The notes under the pieces are model-generated. The model was not told where the DNA came from, made no database searches, and was given only the letters and a program-made list of their open reading frames with translations. Shown here in pieces: positions 15,575 through 24,633 of a stretch of DNA of 64,000 nt (positions are counted from its first letter, which is position 1; every line of letters starts with the position of its first letter). The stretch is from positions 124,001-188,000 of the forward strand of contig NZ_SDLV01000003.1 of the NCBI RefSeq assembly GCF_004916905.1. The letters are read 5' to 3'. Both the position numbers and the translations under genes were made by a program. The DNA comes from Chryseobacterium candidae (lineage in GTDB: Bacteria > Bacteroidota > Bacteroidia > Flavobacteriales > Weeksellaceae).

Positions 15575-17722
15575 TTAAATCTTTTTATAATCAATCCCTG
15601 TTTCTTCTAATTTTTTTATTGCTTTATTTAAAATCATCTCTGCATGCTCTAATTCTAAATCGTTGAACAAGTGTTTTTTCTCCATTATTTTGTCAAATAC
15701 ATATTTTTCTCTTTTGTAGGTTCTGATTGCTCTCTCAACTTTTGTTCCATTGGCTCCAGCCAGATATACCTCTTTCCCTAAAAGTTTAAATTCCAATGCA
15801 TGCTGTATTTCATGGAAAGCTTCATAAAAAGTAAACTTTTTTCTAAAAAACAACTCTCTGCTTGTTGGGCTAAAACCTGCTTGAGCTCCACTGGCATCTA
15901 AAAATTTATCTTCACCTCTTCTCATAACAACTCCTACATCCCCCAAAACTTCTGCAATATATTTTTCAAGAGCCTTCATTTGCCTGTTATTCATATATTC
16001 TCTGCCCAAGAATTTTCCACGTTTACTCGCTTCTTTTCCTTCCCAGCCTAACTCATCCAACAATTCATCAAAAACCTCTTCTTCTCTGCCTAATAATTGA
16101 TTAAATTTGGTCTTTAAGTAATTGGCTAATCTTCCATTCTTTATCGCTTCTACCAATTCCAAAAATTCCCTTTCCAACCATTTATAAAGGTCTTTTGCCG
16201 AATTAGCAACTTTCTTTCCTAAACCTTTTCCAAAATTAAGAGCCTTTGCTCCTGCCTGCTCTGCTTTGGCAGTTATTCTGCTGATCTTCGCAGAAGTTTG
16301 TGCTACCAAAGAACTACCTCCTGTAAAATAAGCAATAATTGCATCTAAGATAAGTTCAAAAGCAACACCCCCAATGAAGTATGCCCAAAAATACTCATTC
16401 AGGTCTTTTATTTGGATGAATTTCTTTTTCAGCATATCAAAGAACTGAGAAATTTCTTTCCATATCTTTCCGTCACTAAAGAGATTTTTAATACCCTCAA
16501 AAAATTCTTTAGAGTTTTTTGCAAATAAATCTACAAAATCTTCTATAAATTCCAATTTTTCCTGATGCTTTGCCAATTCCAAAGGACTGCTTTTTTCTAT
16601 TTCAAAAAGTGGAAATTTTTCCACTACCATAGCCAAAAGCATAATAATGGTTTGTACCAATGAGATAAGTCCATTGAGTAAACCACACAAGAAAGCATTA
16701 ATTTTAGCTATCTCGCTATTGAGTTCCGCTTTAATGAAGTTTTCAATTCCTGAAACAGTATTCAGCAGCTCATTAAAAACAGCTTTTAATTTATTGTACA
16801 CTACTTTAACGCTTTCAGGCATATTGTCTTCTATGGCATTTTTCACTAAAAAAGTAACAGCGAAAAGAATATCATCTGCAATAGTAGGGGTGGCTTTTAC
16901 GATATTGAAAACAGCGGCAGTAGAAATTTCATCAAATGAAGTAATGAAGCCTTTAAGATTTTTCAATCCATCTGCCACAATATGTGGAGAATCGGACATA
17001 TTCTTGTATTGATTGTTGGGAAATGGAACAGGAATAATAGGTTTGTATTTCATTTCCTGTTGTGGAAAACCACTTGCACCTATTTTATTTTGGAAATTGT
17101 TATACATAGGCAACACATAGTATTTTATGTAGTCGTAGTTTTCTTCTGTGAACTTCCATTTTTCAGTGGCTTCTATGCCTCCTTTTAACCAATCTGCTAA
17201 TTGGTTGTTCAATGAAGATACTTTTTTGAAGGCATCATTTATCTTACTTTTATCTAAAATTTCCAAGTAAATAGCACCTTTCAAAAGGATTGCATTAATT
17301 CCATAATCTTCTGCAATCACTTTCATAAGACTATTGAAATCTGATACATTTCTGTCTAAAGTATTTCCGTCATAATTGATTGTTTTTCCCTTACTGTAAT
17401 AGTGTTTTATCAATTGCTTCCTTGCATAATCTCCCATTTTTACCCGACAGGCTGTTCCAAAAAAATTACTGGTATTTTTGGAGGTCATTTCGTAATAAAT
17501 TATAAAGTAATCAGGCTCAATAGGATCTTTTTCATACCTGTCAAAAACCTCTGTTCCACTTTCACAAAAAACAGCCTGATGATGAACCACACTGTATTTT
17601 TCTGATTGAGGATAGCTGTCTTTTAACTCTGGAGGAACAACAAATGTTTCATAAAATACACTATTTTCTCCTAAAGGACTGCCAATGTCTCTGCTTAAGA
17701 CGTAATTTAATCTTTGTATCAT
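15575..17722 (-). CDS. Polymorphic toxin with C-terminal zinc metallopeptidase domain
   Basis: A 715-residue protein without signal peptide. The N-terminal third is unknown. The middle has hydrophobic stretches (about 335-365 and 460-490) that could help cross a membrane. The C-terminal domain (about 570-715) has a zincin motif His637-Glu638-x-x-His641 (FHEIQHALEF), like the metallopeptidase toxin domains of polymorphic toxin systems. The small gene 5 bp downstream is the likely immunity gene. No PAAR, VgrG or T9SS tail is visible, so the export route is unclear; a contact-dependent system such as T6SS would fit. A phage-like or housekeeping peptidase is less likely. Confidence 0.68.
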   Translation of the reverse strand: MIQRLNYVLSRDIGSPLGENSVFYETFVVPPELKDSYPQSEKYSVVHHQAVFCESGTEVFDRYEKDPIEPDYFIIYYEMTSKNTSNFFGTACRVKMGDYARKQLIKHYYSKGKTINYDGNTLDRNVSDFNSLMKVIAEDYGINAILLKGAIYLEILDKSKINDAFKKVSSLNNQLADWLKGGIEATEKWKFTEENYDYIKYYVLPMYNNFQNKIGASGFPQQEMKYKPIIPVPFPNNQYKNMSDSPHIVADGLKNLKGFITSFDEISTAAVFNIVKATPTIADDILFAVTFLVKNAIEDNMPESVKVVYNKLKAVFNELLNTVSGIENFIKAELNSEIAKINAFLCGLLNGLISLVQTIIMLLAMVVEKFPLFEIEKSSPLELAKHQEKLEFIEDFVDLFAKNSKEFFEGIKNLFSDGKIWKEISQFFDMLKKKFIQIKDLNEYFWAYFIGGVAFELILDAIIAYFTGGSSLVAQTSAKISRITAKAEQAGAKALNFGKGLGKKVANSAKDLYKWLEREFLELVEAIKNGRLANYLKTKFNQLLGREEEVFDELLDELGWEGKEASKRGKFLGREYMNNRQMKALEKYIAEVLGDVGVVMRRGEDKFLDASGAQAGFSPTSRELFFRKKFTFYEAFHEIQHALEFKLLGKEVYLAGANGTKVERAIRTYKREKYVFDKIMEKKHLFNDLELEHAEMILNKAIKKLEETGIDYKKI

Positions 17723-17744
17723 ATCATTTGAATTTATTATGAGC

Positions 17745-17752
17745 CAAATGTA
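17745..17752 (-). promoter_or_regulatory. Putative -7 box of the toxin operon
   Basis: TACATTTG on the minus strand matches TAnnTTTG, 22 bp before the toxin ATG. No good TTG is seen upstream, so support is partial. Confidence 0.4.
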
Positions 17753-17861
17753 GATTCGGGTAACGACAGAACTTGACGTATTATATTTATTTTACTTGAG
17801 ACTTCACCTCATAATATTGCTATTAGCAATATTTGTATTAAGAATTATTTGAAAAAAGCAT

Positions 17862-17869
17862 TATATTTG
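17862..17869 (+). promoter_or_regulatory. Putative -7 box for the gene at 17975
   Basis: TATATTTG fits TAnnTTTG; the -33 element is unclear. The leader would be about 100 nt. Confidence 0.4.
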
Positions 17870-17974
17870 CAAAAATTTCACCATAGTTGGTAACACCAAT
17901 ATGGTCACACTGATGAAAAATATTATTGATAAATCATTGTTTGCAGTTTTCTGCAGACTATCAAATTTTATATC

Positions 17975-18295
17975 ATGCCGGATTTAAAAATACAAGAAGC
18001 GAAATTGCTTTTTAAGAAAATCCACTCTAACCCAAAAAGTTACGATTTACAAATCAATGAAGGCGGGATTACAGGCAGAGATGATAAAATCAGTTTCAGG
18101 CTTTACAGGACTGGAGAAAGGGTTGCTTTTGAAGTAACAATTGACGGACTTACTTTCACCAATACCACTGGAGAATGGAATAATGCACTGATCATGCTGG
18201 GAAATACGATCAAAAAATTAGAGAAAGAACAAGAAAATTTAAAAATAGAACAGGCAATAAATAAACTTAGAAAGTACCTATCAGAAGAAAATTAA
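17975..18295 (+). CDS. Small conserved-looking protein of unknown function
   Basis: A 106-residue cytosolic protein: a helical start (IQEAKLLFKKIHSN), a beta-rich middle (FRLYRTGERVAFEVTIDGLT) and a charged C-terminal coiled coil (KLEKEQENLKIEQAINKLRK). No family recognised. It stands alone, 66 bp before rpsT, which has its own promoter. Confidence 0.6.
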   Translation: MPDLKIQEAKLLFKKIHSNPKSYDLQINEGGITGRDDKISFRLYRTGERVAFEVTIDGLTFTNTTGEWNNALIMLGNTIKKLEKEQENLKIEQAINKLRKYLSEEN

Positions 18296-18311
18296 ATTTT
18301 TTAAAAATAAA

Positions 18312-18343
18312 TTTGGTAGTTTAAAAAAAAGTTTATAGTTTTG
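18312..18343 (+). promoter_or_regulatory. Promoter of rpsT
   Basis: TTTG (18312-18315) and TAGTTTTG (18336-18343) are 20 bp apart, a full consensus match. The start would be about 10 nt before the ATG at 18362. Confidence 0.75.
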
Positions 18344-18361
18344 CACTCACATTTAAACGAT

Positions 18362-18616
18362 ATGGCAAATCATAAATCAGCACTAAAAAGAATCAGACAA
18401 AACGAAACTAGAAGACTTCGTAACAGATATTACCACAAGACTGCTAGAACAGCTTTAAAAGCTTTAAGAAATGAAGAGAACAAAGCTGCTGCTACAGAAC
18501 AATTGCCAAAAGTTATCGCTTTATTGGATAAATTAGCTAAGAAAAATATTATCCACAAAAACAAGGCAGCTAACTTGAAAAGCAAATTAACAAAACACGT
18601 TAATAAATTAGCGTAA
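18362..18616 (+). CDS. rpsT: 30S ribosomal protein S20
   Basis: The 84-residue, very basic and helical protein begins [20 protein letters not shown], the standard S20 start, and keeps the Ala/Lys-rich three-helix body. S20 binds 16S rRNA during early assembly of the small subunit. The ATG at 18362 is chosen because it gives this conserved N-terminus; the frame is open 21 bp further up but that would overlap the promoter. The first tRNA-Glu gene starts 10 bp after the stop, so both are likely on one transcript. Confidence 0.96.
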   Translation: MANHKSALKRIRQNETRRLRNRYYHKTARTALKALRNEENKAAATEQLPKVIALLDKLAKKNIIHKNKAANLKSKLTKHVNKLA

Positions 18617-18626
18617 CAATATAGCT

Positions 18627-18698
18627 GGCCCGTTCGTCTATCGGTTAGGACCTCAGATTTTCATTCTGGTAAGAGGGGTTCGATTCCCCTACGGGCTA
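18627..18698 (+). tRNA. tRNA-Glu (TTC), copy 1
   Basis: A 72-nt cloverleaf: acceptor arms GGCCCGT and ACGGGCT (a G-T pair at 1-72), D arm, anticodon TTC at 18660-18662 in a 7-nt loop, T arm GGGG/CCCC with TTCGATT loop. CCA is not encoded. Confidence 0.96.
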
Positions 18699-18761
18699 CA
18701 ATAAGAGTTGATACTTACTAAAACAAAAGCTAACACATTACCTCGGTAATGGAAGATAGAG

Positions 18762-18833
18762 GGCCCGTTCGTCTATCGGTTAGGACCTCAGATTTTCATT
18801 CTGGTAAGAGGGGTTCGATTCCCCTACGGGCTA
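18762..18833 (+). tRNA. tRNA-Glu (TTC), copy 2
   Basis: Identical in sequence to copy 1; anticodon TTC at 18795-18797. It lies 63 bp after copy 1, and the spacer is unrelated to the next one. Confidence 0.96.
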
Positions 18834-18915
18834 CTTACATCTTATAAGACCACTGTAATAACGGTGGTTTTATAAAGATCAAAGTAGAAAAAGCTATATT
18901 AAAATAAATCTAACC

Positions 18916-18987
18916 GGCCCGTTCGTCTATCGGTTAGGACCTCAGATTTTCATTCTGGTAAGAGGGGTTCGATTCCCCTACGGGCTA
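18916..18987 (+). tRNA. tRNA-Glu (TTC), copy 3
   Basis: Third identical copy; anticodon TTC at 18949-18951. It is followed directly by a terminator, so rpsT and the three tRNAs may be one transcription unit. Confidence 0.96.
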
Positions 18988-18989
18988 CA

Positions 18990-19015
18990 AAGGACTTTTT
19001 CGAAGGTCCTTTTTT
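18990..19015 (+). terminator. Terminator after the tRNA-Glu cluster
   Basis: AAGGAC (18990-18995) pairs with GTCCTT (19006-19011), followed by T. Confidence 0.75.
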
Positions 19016-19203
19016 CGTTTCTATATACAGATTTCAGGGAATCTTTTCCACACTCCCCAATAGTTTTTTATGCTATTTTTATTCTCTAAAGTAAAGTCAT
19101 ATTAAATTTCATTAAAAATATCACCAATAATGGAAATATTATTTCATATTTATTCTATTAATTATTAAATTTGAATAAAACTATTCATTCTAAAATATAT
19201 AAC

Positions 19204-19977
19204 ATGAAATTCAATTTACTTTCGGGAAATCAATTCTCTATTAAAGCCGGATTGATGGCTTTATTTTTATTTTCTGCCAGCACAATGTCATTAGCACAAG
19301 ACAGAATTTACGCGCATGCACAAAGTTCAGGCGTATTCGGAGTAGCCTGCCTGGGATGTCGTATAGATAATCCACTTAATGCTGTAGGTTTTAACGAAGA
19401 CGACTATTCAACAATGGTATTGGGAACCGTGCTATTGGGAGGGATTCAGCAAACTCTTCTTTTCCCGGACCTGAGATCAGACACAAGACTGGTAGTAGGA
19501 ATCGGAACAGATAATATCCCGTTATCAGTACAATTATTGAGCGGAGTAACACTGGAAACCATGAATGGCGGCACTTCTAACGATGATCGAAGAACAATCG
19601 ATGTAAGCCTCCTTAAATTGGGAGCAACTCCTAACAGAGGTACAATAGAATTCAAGCCTGCAAAACCCTATGATGGAATAAGAATCGGATTAACCGGCGG
19701 TGTTCTGAGCCTTGGTGGTGGTTTCAGAATTTATTATGCTTATCAGGATCCATTAATAAATATTATGGCTCATAGTCAAAACGGACGGATTACTCTTGGC
19801 GGAAATGTTCCTGTGGAGGGTTCAGAAGTCACCCTGTTCAATACTTCAGGAAAAGAAGTATTCCGTGCAACATTGAACTCAAATACATTCGAAGCAAAAC
19901 AACCGGAAGGTGTTTACATCATGAATGTACAGACCAGGGAAGGTAAAACATATTCCAGAAAAATTTTAATCAAATAA
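19204..19977 (+). CDS. Secreted protein with T9SS type A sorting tail (tandem paralogue 1)
   Basis: The 257-residue product has a signal peptide ending in SLAQ, a beta-rich middle domain I do not recognise, and a C-terminal sorting region (SEVTLFNTSGKEVFRATL, then GVYIMNVQTREGKTYSRKIL) typical of type A T9SS substrates. It should cross the outer membrane by T9SS and end on the surface or outside. CLGC near residue 45 and two further Gly-rich strands are shared with the paralogue at 20194. The start is the ATG; the frame extends only through a TTG upstream. Confidence 0.8.
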   Translation: MKFNLLSGNQFSIKAGLMALFLFSASTMSLAQDRIYAHAQSSGVFGVACLGCRIDNPLNAVGFNEDDYSTMVLGTVLLGGIQQTLLFPDLRSDTRLVVGIGTDNIPLSVQLLSGVTLETMNGGTSNDDRRTIDVSLLKLGATPNRGTIEFKPAKPYDGIRIGLTGGVLSLGGGFRIYYAYQDPLINIMAHSQNGRITLGGNVPVEGSEVTLFNTSGKEVFRATLNSNTFEAKQPEGVYIMNVQTREGKTYSRKILIK

Positions 19978-19999
19978 TTTAATAAGCGATAATATAAAT

Positions 20000-20031
20000 A
20001 CGGCAGACTTTGTTAGCTTGCCGTTTTTTTT
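20000..20031 (+). terminator. Terminator of paralogue 1
   Basis: ACGGCA (20000-20005) pairs with TGCCGT (20019-20024), followed by eight T. Confidence 0.8.
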
Positions 20032-20193
20032 ATATTCATTTTTCAGATCAAAAATGGCAGCAAGCCCTTTAAACAATAATAAAACTACAATTACAAATAT
20101 CAATAAATCATTGACAATTCACATAATTATGAAATAAAACAAGTAACATAATTGTTTTAATTACAAAAAGCTAAAACCAAAATTTTTCTACAT

Positions 20194-20982
20194 ATGAAAT
20201 CTTATTTATTACTTAGCCAACGCACCATGAAAACTTCAATTTTGGCATTATTCCTATTTTTAACCAGCACAATGTCTTTTGCTCAGATTGTAAAAACCTA
20301 CGCAGACAGCCAGACCAATCAGGTATTTGGAGTATGTCTGGGTTGTGGTGTATTGAATCCTGAGAATGCGGTAGGAAGCAACGAGAATGACTACTCTACT
20401 TTACAGGTGTCAGTAGGTCTTCTTGCGAGAACGGAACAGACATTAATTTTCCCAACTACCAATATTGCAAACAATACCAACAAGCTTGTTCTTGCCATTG
20501 GTTCAAACGGAACTCCATTATCTGCTCAGGTGTTGGGTGGTGTATCTATTGAAACATTTAATGGAGATGTATCCAATAACGATTATACAAGTCTTGCTAC
20601 AAAAATCATCAACATTGGAGCCGGAGATCCCAGCAAAGGTGAAATTGAGATGACGATGAACATTCCTTTTGACCGTATAAAAATTAATGTTAACTCAGGG
20701 GTATTGAATATTGGTGGTGAGCTTAGAGTATATTATGCTTACCAATACAAAGATCCATTCATTAATTTCATGACGCATAGTAATGATGGGCAATTTACTC
20801 TGGACAAAAATGTTTCTGCTGAAGGTTCGGAGGTTACTCTCACTAATACTTCAGGCAAAGAAGTATTCCGTTCCAGGCTGACATCAAATTCTTTTGAAAC
20901 AAAACAGCCACAGGGAGTATATATTATGAAACTTCAGACAAAAGAAGGAAAAACATATGCTAAAAAAGTGATAATTAAATAA
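20194..20982 (+). CDS. Secreted protein with T9SS type A sorting tail (tandem paralogue 2)
   Basis: A 262-residue paralogue of the previous gene, alike over its whole length: signal peptide ending SFAQ, the CLGCGVLNPENAVGSNENDY block, LRVYYAYQ, and the sorting tail GVYIMKLQTKEGKTYAKKVI. The shared block around CLGC and NAVG is the best-kept part and may be the functional site. Each gene has its own terminator, so expression is separate. Function unknown. The second in-frame ATG (20227) would also give a good signal peptide. Confidence 0.8.
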   Translation: MKSYLLLSQRTMKTSILALFLFLTSTMSFAQIVKTYADSQTNQVFGVCLGCGVLNPENAVGSNENDYSTLQVSVGLLARTEQTLIFPTTNIANNTNKLVLAIGSNGTPLSAQVLGGVSIETFNGDVSNNDYTSLATKIINIGAGDPSKGEIEMTMNIPFDRIKINVNSGVLNIGGELRVYYAYQYKDPFINFMTHSNDGQFTLDKNVSAEGSEVTLTNTSGKEVFRSRLTSNSFETKQPQGVYIMKLQTKEGKTYAKKVIIK

Positions 20983-21001
20983 GAAAAAACATAACAGATT
21001 G

Positions 21002-21034
21002 AATCCGGCAAGCTTTCCAAGCTTGCCGGATTTT
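21002..21034 (+). terminator. Terminator of paralogue 2
   Basis: A perfect 14-bp stem (21002-21015 with 21019-21032), 3-nt loop, ending in T. Confidence 0.85.
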
Positions 21035-21070
21035 CATATCCAATTTATAATCATATTGAATGATAAATAA

Positions 21071-21102
21071 AAAACCTCTGGTCAAAATTGACCAGAGGTT
21101 TT
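21071..21102 (-). terminator. Terminator of the cobalamin operon
   Basis: A 15-bp perfect stem (21071-21085 with 21088-21102). On the minus strand it runs into an A/T stretch with T after the stem. It closes the operon that begins at the riboswitch near 28080. Confidence 0.75.
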
Positions 21103-21130
21103 ATTAACAAGATTACGATCTAAACCGGTA

Positions 21131-23389
21131 TTAGTTTTTGATTAATTTTTGTTGATATACTGCTTTATCTGTGACAGCCTTTAAAATATAAATACCTTTT
21201 GGAAGTGTTGTCACATTGATCTGTGCGTTGTTCAGCTGTGCATTCACTACTCTGCCTGAAGTGTCATAAATAGAAACATTCTGGATTTTCTCCTGTGTTT
21301 TAATGGTAAGAATATCAGTTACAGGATTCGGATAAATGCTGAATTCAAGTTTTTTCACCTCAGCGGCGGCTAAAGTTGATGTAGTACTGTTTACTGTAAT
21401 GTTTTTTTCAACCAGTTTACCATTGGAGTTAAAACCAATCACAATATCAGATGTGCCTGAAACAAGTGGTGTTAAAATCAATTCATCATTGGTATTAATC
21501 ACAGCAGACACCGCTGTAGGATTGCTGTTTGATTTTATCGTTTTCACAACAGATACCGCCATATTATCGGCATCAGAAACTATTGATTTCAGATCAATCG
21601 TTGTTATGTTTCCGGCAGTAACCTGAGAAGGTAAAATGTTACTTACAACAGGAACCGAGTTATTGGTAAATACCGTTAATGAAGGAAACCAATAGTAATC
21701 ATTCAATGTTTTTGTATTGATAAGAGTTCCGGTCATATCATAAGTATGAATCCAGTTTTTCTGGTAGTGTGCTCCATATCCGCTTTCTGTAGTATTAAGA
21801 ACTAATTCTCCGGTAACCGGGTTTACACGAAGTGCTGCTCCGTAAGGAATCTGTTTAAACTGACCTGTTTGTCCGGGAATTTCAGCAAAGTCTTCATTAA
21901 ATGTTTTCGTGGTAACATCAAATCTTACAATCTTTGTTCCTGAACTCCAGCTGCTAATTGAATTGATCCAGTATAAAGCATTTTCTTTATTACTTGCTGT
22001 AAATCTGCCTGCATTCCATGCCCCCCAGTCTCCAAAATATTTAGTGGTAGGAATATTATAAACCTGTGTTGCAAAAGTAGTAGGATTAATGTTGATCAGC
22101 TTCTGATCCTGAATCCCCCAAACACTTCCGTCTTTGGCCTGAACCACTGAGTAGAAGCCTCCCGCAATAGTACTCACTATCGTATCGGTATTAGGATTAA
22201 TGACTAAAATTCCTGCCCCTTGCTTTACTGCAAAAACATATTGTGAAGTTCGGATCATATTTCCAATCTGTCCGTTTCCTCCTGTCCCGGTTATTAAAGA
22301 ACCTACCTGCAAATTATCAATATTGAAAGTAACAATACCAGTAGAAGTGCCAATGTAGCCTTTATGCTCGTTTACTCCCACAAATGATCTACCATCACCA
22401 CCTCCAATGTTATTAAATCCAGCAATTTTCTGCATAGTTTGTGCATTGGCTACAACCAATCTTCCTCCCGGAGTATATTGCGTATCACCTCCATCAGCAG
22501 CTTGTTTTGAAACGAAATAGAATTTATCACCATAGATCGTTCCGTATTGTGTAGTTGCTCCAAAAGCCTGATTATTGTTTGCATTACTGTAGACACGGTA
22601 ATTAATCTGGCCGTTATTATCAATGAAGTTTACGGAACCGTTGGTATGGCCAAACCATTCTTCGTTCACCATAAAATATCCATTGGTATAGTTTGTAGAA
22701 GCTACAAATGGAGAAACAGGAGTAATGGTAGAAGAAACAGGTGTTACATTAAATCCTACATTAAAGTTCCATACATCCCAGGAACCATTTTCCAATGCAC
22801 GGGAGGAAGCACCAACACTGGAATATCCGAAATCAGCATCTGCCGGATTTTTCACCCAGTACGCCCAGTATCCGTTCACAGTCCAGCCAGACTGCCAATG
22901 ATCGTTCGCGGCATCTACTATCGTGTAGCTGTCAAAATCATAAGCCGTAGTATTGACAAAACCATTCACCGGATATAAAGGATAAGTGGTATTTCCGCTT
23001 TTTATCAGAGCATTGGTCCCCTGACCGTTCAGATCAAATCCAATTCCTCCGACTGCTGATCCAAACTGTGTTCCCTGATAAAGCAGGGTATATAATCTGT
23101 GGTCTGCTTTAGCAATAGCTTTCAGCATGTCTTCCCCTGTAGCATTTCCGTTCCATTTGAATCCCCAAACCATAGCATCCGGGTTTTTACCGTCGTTCCA
23201 CTGTACTACAAAAGCAGCCTGATTGGTTCCGGACCCTACCCAATACTGAATATCAGAAAAACTGATGGTAGTGGTATTAAGATTACTGATCCCTGAAATA
23301 TCATTTCTGGGCACACCCTGTACTTTTATCTGCGCATTGGATAAGCATGCAAACAGAAAAAGCATCATAAAAAGATAAAACTTTTTCAT
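21131..23389 (-). CDS. Surface protein with propeller domain and T9SS tail (cobalamin operon)
   Basis: The 752-residue product has a signal peptide ending NAQ, an N-terminal domain seen in bacterial surface proteins of this operon type (WVGSGTNQAAFVVQWNDGKN), a propeller-like middle of DUF5074 type with repeated blade edges (IVSTIAGGFYSVVQAKDG), a beta domain, and a type A T9SS tail (KLEFSIYPNPVTDILTI). It is the last gene of the cobalamin-riboswitch operon, so it is probably an extra vitamin B12 capture protein on the cell surface or released from it. The link to B12 is by operon context. Confidence 0.75.
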   Translation of the reverse strand: MKKFYLFMMLFLFACLSNAQIKVQGVPRNDISGISNLNTTTISFSDIQYWVGSGTNQAAFVVQWNDGKNPDAMVWGFKWNGNATGEDMLKAIAKADHRLYTLLYQGTQFGSAVGGIGFDLNGQGTNALIKSGNTTYPLYPVNGFVNTTAYDFDSYTIVDAANDHWQSGWTVNGYWAYWVKNPADADFGYSSVGASSRALENGSWDVWNFNVGFNVTPVSSTITPVSPFVASTNYTNGYFMVNEEWFGHTNGSVNFIDNNGQINYRVYSNANNNQAFGATTQYGTIYGDKFYFVSKQAADGGDTQYTPGGRLVVANAQTMQKIAGFNNIGGGDGRSFVGVNEHKGYIGTSTGIVTFNIDNLQVGSLITGTGGNGQIGNMIRTSQYVFAVKQGAGILVINPNTDTIVSTIAGGFYSVVQAKDGSVWGIQDQKLININPTTFATQVYNIPTTKYFGDWGAWNAGRFTASNKENALYWINSISSWSSGTKIVRFDVTTKTFNEDFAEIPGQTGQFKQIPYGAALRVNPVTGELVLNTTESGYGAHYQKNWIHTYDMTGTLINTKTLNDYYWFPSLTVFTNNSVPVVSNILPSQVTAGNITTIDLKSIVSDADNMAVSVVKTIKSNSNPTAVSAVINTNDELILTPLVSGTSDIVIGFNSNGKLVEKNITVNSTTSTLAAAEVKKLEFSIYPNPVTDILTIKTQEKIQNVSIYDTSGRVVNAQLNNAQINVTTLPKGIYILKAVTDKAVYQQKLIKN

Positions 23390-23425
23390 TTTTTATTAAT
23401 TTAAATAGATTGTATTATTAATTTA

Positions 23426-24619
23426 TTATTTGAAATGTAAATCGTAAGCTCCCGCTACTTCTGTAGAGACTTCTCCCAGCCAGCCAGCTTCCTGATTGAC
23501 TCCTGTATATATTTTCATAAAATCGATGCCCGGAAGTTTTACATATTTTCCGTTTCTGTCTACCGCCCATGAAATATCAATATTGGAGGCATCATCATTG
23601 TTCGGTGCATTATCAGCATATCCAAACTCATATGATTTTCCTACCCAATACGATCCGTCACCGTTCTGATCGTAAAAATTATTCGCAAGTCTTGTTCCCG
23701 AAAAGCTGTAATAAGGATCTGTAAACCATAAAGGATAATAGCTCTGGGTGTGAAAGGTATTTTTTGTTTTGAATCCCTGATTTCCCAGATTGTCACTCCA
23801 CTTGATATATTCCACATCAGTCTGCCAGAATTCAGTTCCGGGTACAGGTGTTTTATTTTCGTTAGGCTTATGATAAGTTATACTGTAGTCTTTAAGTGTA
23901 GCATTTTTGAAATATTCACTGCCTGCAATTTCGTACCATTCATCATTATCGGGTTTTCCGTTTTTATTTCTGTCGTAGGCCACCATAATAATTCCCGGTT
24001 CACAAGATCCTGAACGCTGATCCGCGGCATCATTTCCAAAGAATGCATTTCCCAGTACTTTAAAATCACGTCCGTTTAAATTGGGAATCGTATGATCAAA
24101 ACCGAACACTACATATCCGCCATATCCTCCCAGGCTGATCATCGTAGAATTACCTCCCACTAAAGATTCATTGGCTTTCTGAAGCATATTCGCTGTGGTA
24201 TTTCCAGGTAGATATTCCGGGATTTCGTTCATAAACTGTCCTACGGCAGGACGGAACTCCAATACTTTAGAAATATATTTACTGTAAGGTGTTTTTTCCT
24301 TGGTTACGATTATTTTAGAATGAAAAACCTGCTCGCTTCCATTATTGTTAATCTTTAAAGTCAAAGGATAAGCATCTGCAGTAGGACTGATGAACTCAAG
24401 TTCTGAACTTTGAGAAATAATAGAATCGTTGATACTCCATGTAACCGATCCTGAAGCATTGGTAGGAATACTCAACACCTTTAAACGTTCAATGGTATAG
24501 GAATCATCAAGGCCTTTAAAGGTAAATTCCTCTTCATCATCGTGTTTACAGGCGATCACTCCTAAAAGGAAAAAGGATAAAAGTCCGGTTTTTAAATCAG
24601 TAAATGTATTTCTGTTCAT
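23426..24619 (-). CDS. Surface lipoprotein of the cobalamin operon
   Basis: A 397-residue lipoprotein: lipobox LGVIAC at about residue 24, an acidic stretch, a PKD-like beta domain (about 35-105) and a C-terminal domain with conserved-looking blocks (NGRDFKVLGNAFFGND and DRNKNGKPDNDEWYEIAG). Proteins of this kind are often annotated as PKD-containing cell-surface proteins near BtuB-type receptors. It sits 14 bp after the BtuG-like gene. A role in binding corrinoids at the surface, like BtuH of Bacteroides, is plausible but not shown by sequence. Confidence 0.65.
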   Translation of the reverse strand: MNRNTFTDLKTGLLSFFLLGVIACKHDDEEEFTFKGLDDSYTIERLKVLSIPTNASGSVTWSINDSIISQSSELEFISPTADAYPLTLKINNNGSEQVFHSKIIVTKEKTPYSKYISKVLEFRPAVGQFMNEIPEYLPGNTTANMLQKANESLVGGNSTMISLGGYGGYVVFGFDHTIPNLNGRDFKVLGNAFFGNDAADQRSGSCEPGIIMVAYDRNKNGKPDNDEWYEIAGSEYFKNATLKDYSITYHKPNENKTPVPGTEFWQTDVEYIKWSDNLGNQGFKTKNTFHTQSYYPLWFTDPYYSFSGTRLANNFYDQNGDGSYWVGKSYEFGYADNAPNNDDASNIDISWAVDRNGKYVKLPGIDFMKIYTGVNQEAGWLGEVSTEVAGAYDLHFK

Positions 24620-24633
24620 GTCTTAAAGTTGGG

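Noticed and set aside
18627..18987. CRISPR-like array of three repeats
   Set aside because: The repeated 72-nt units are full tRNA-Glu cloverleafs and the spacers differ in length; no cas genes are present.
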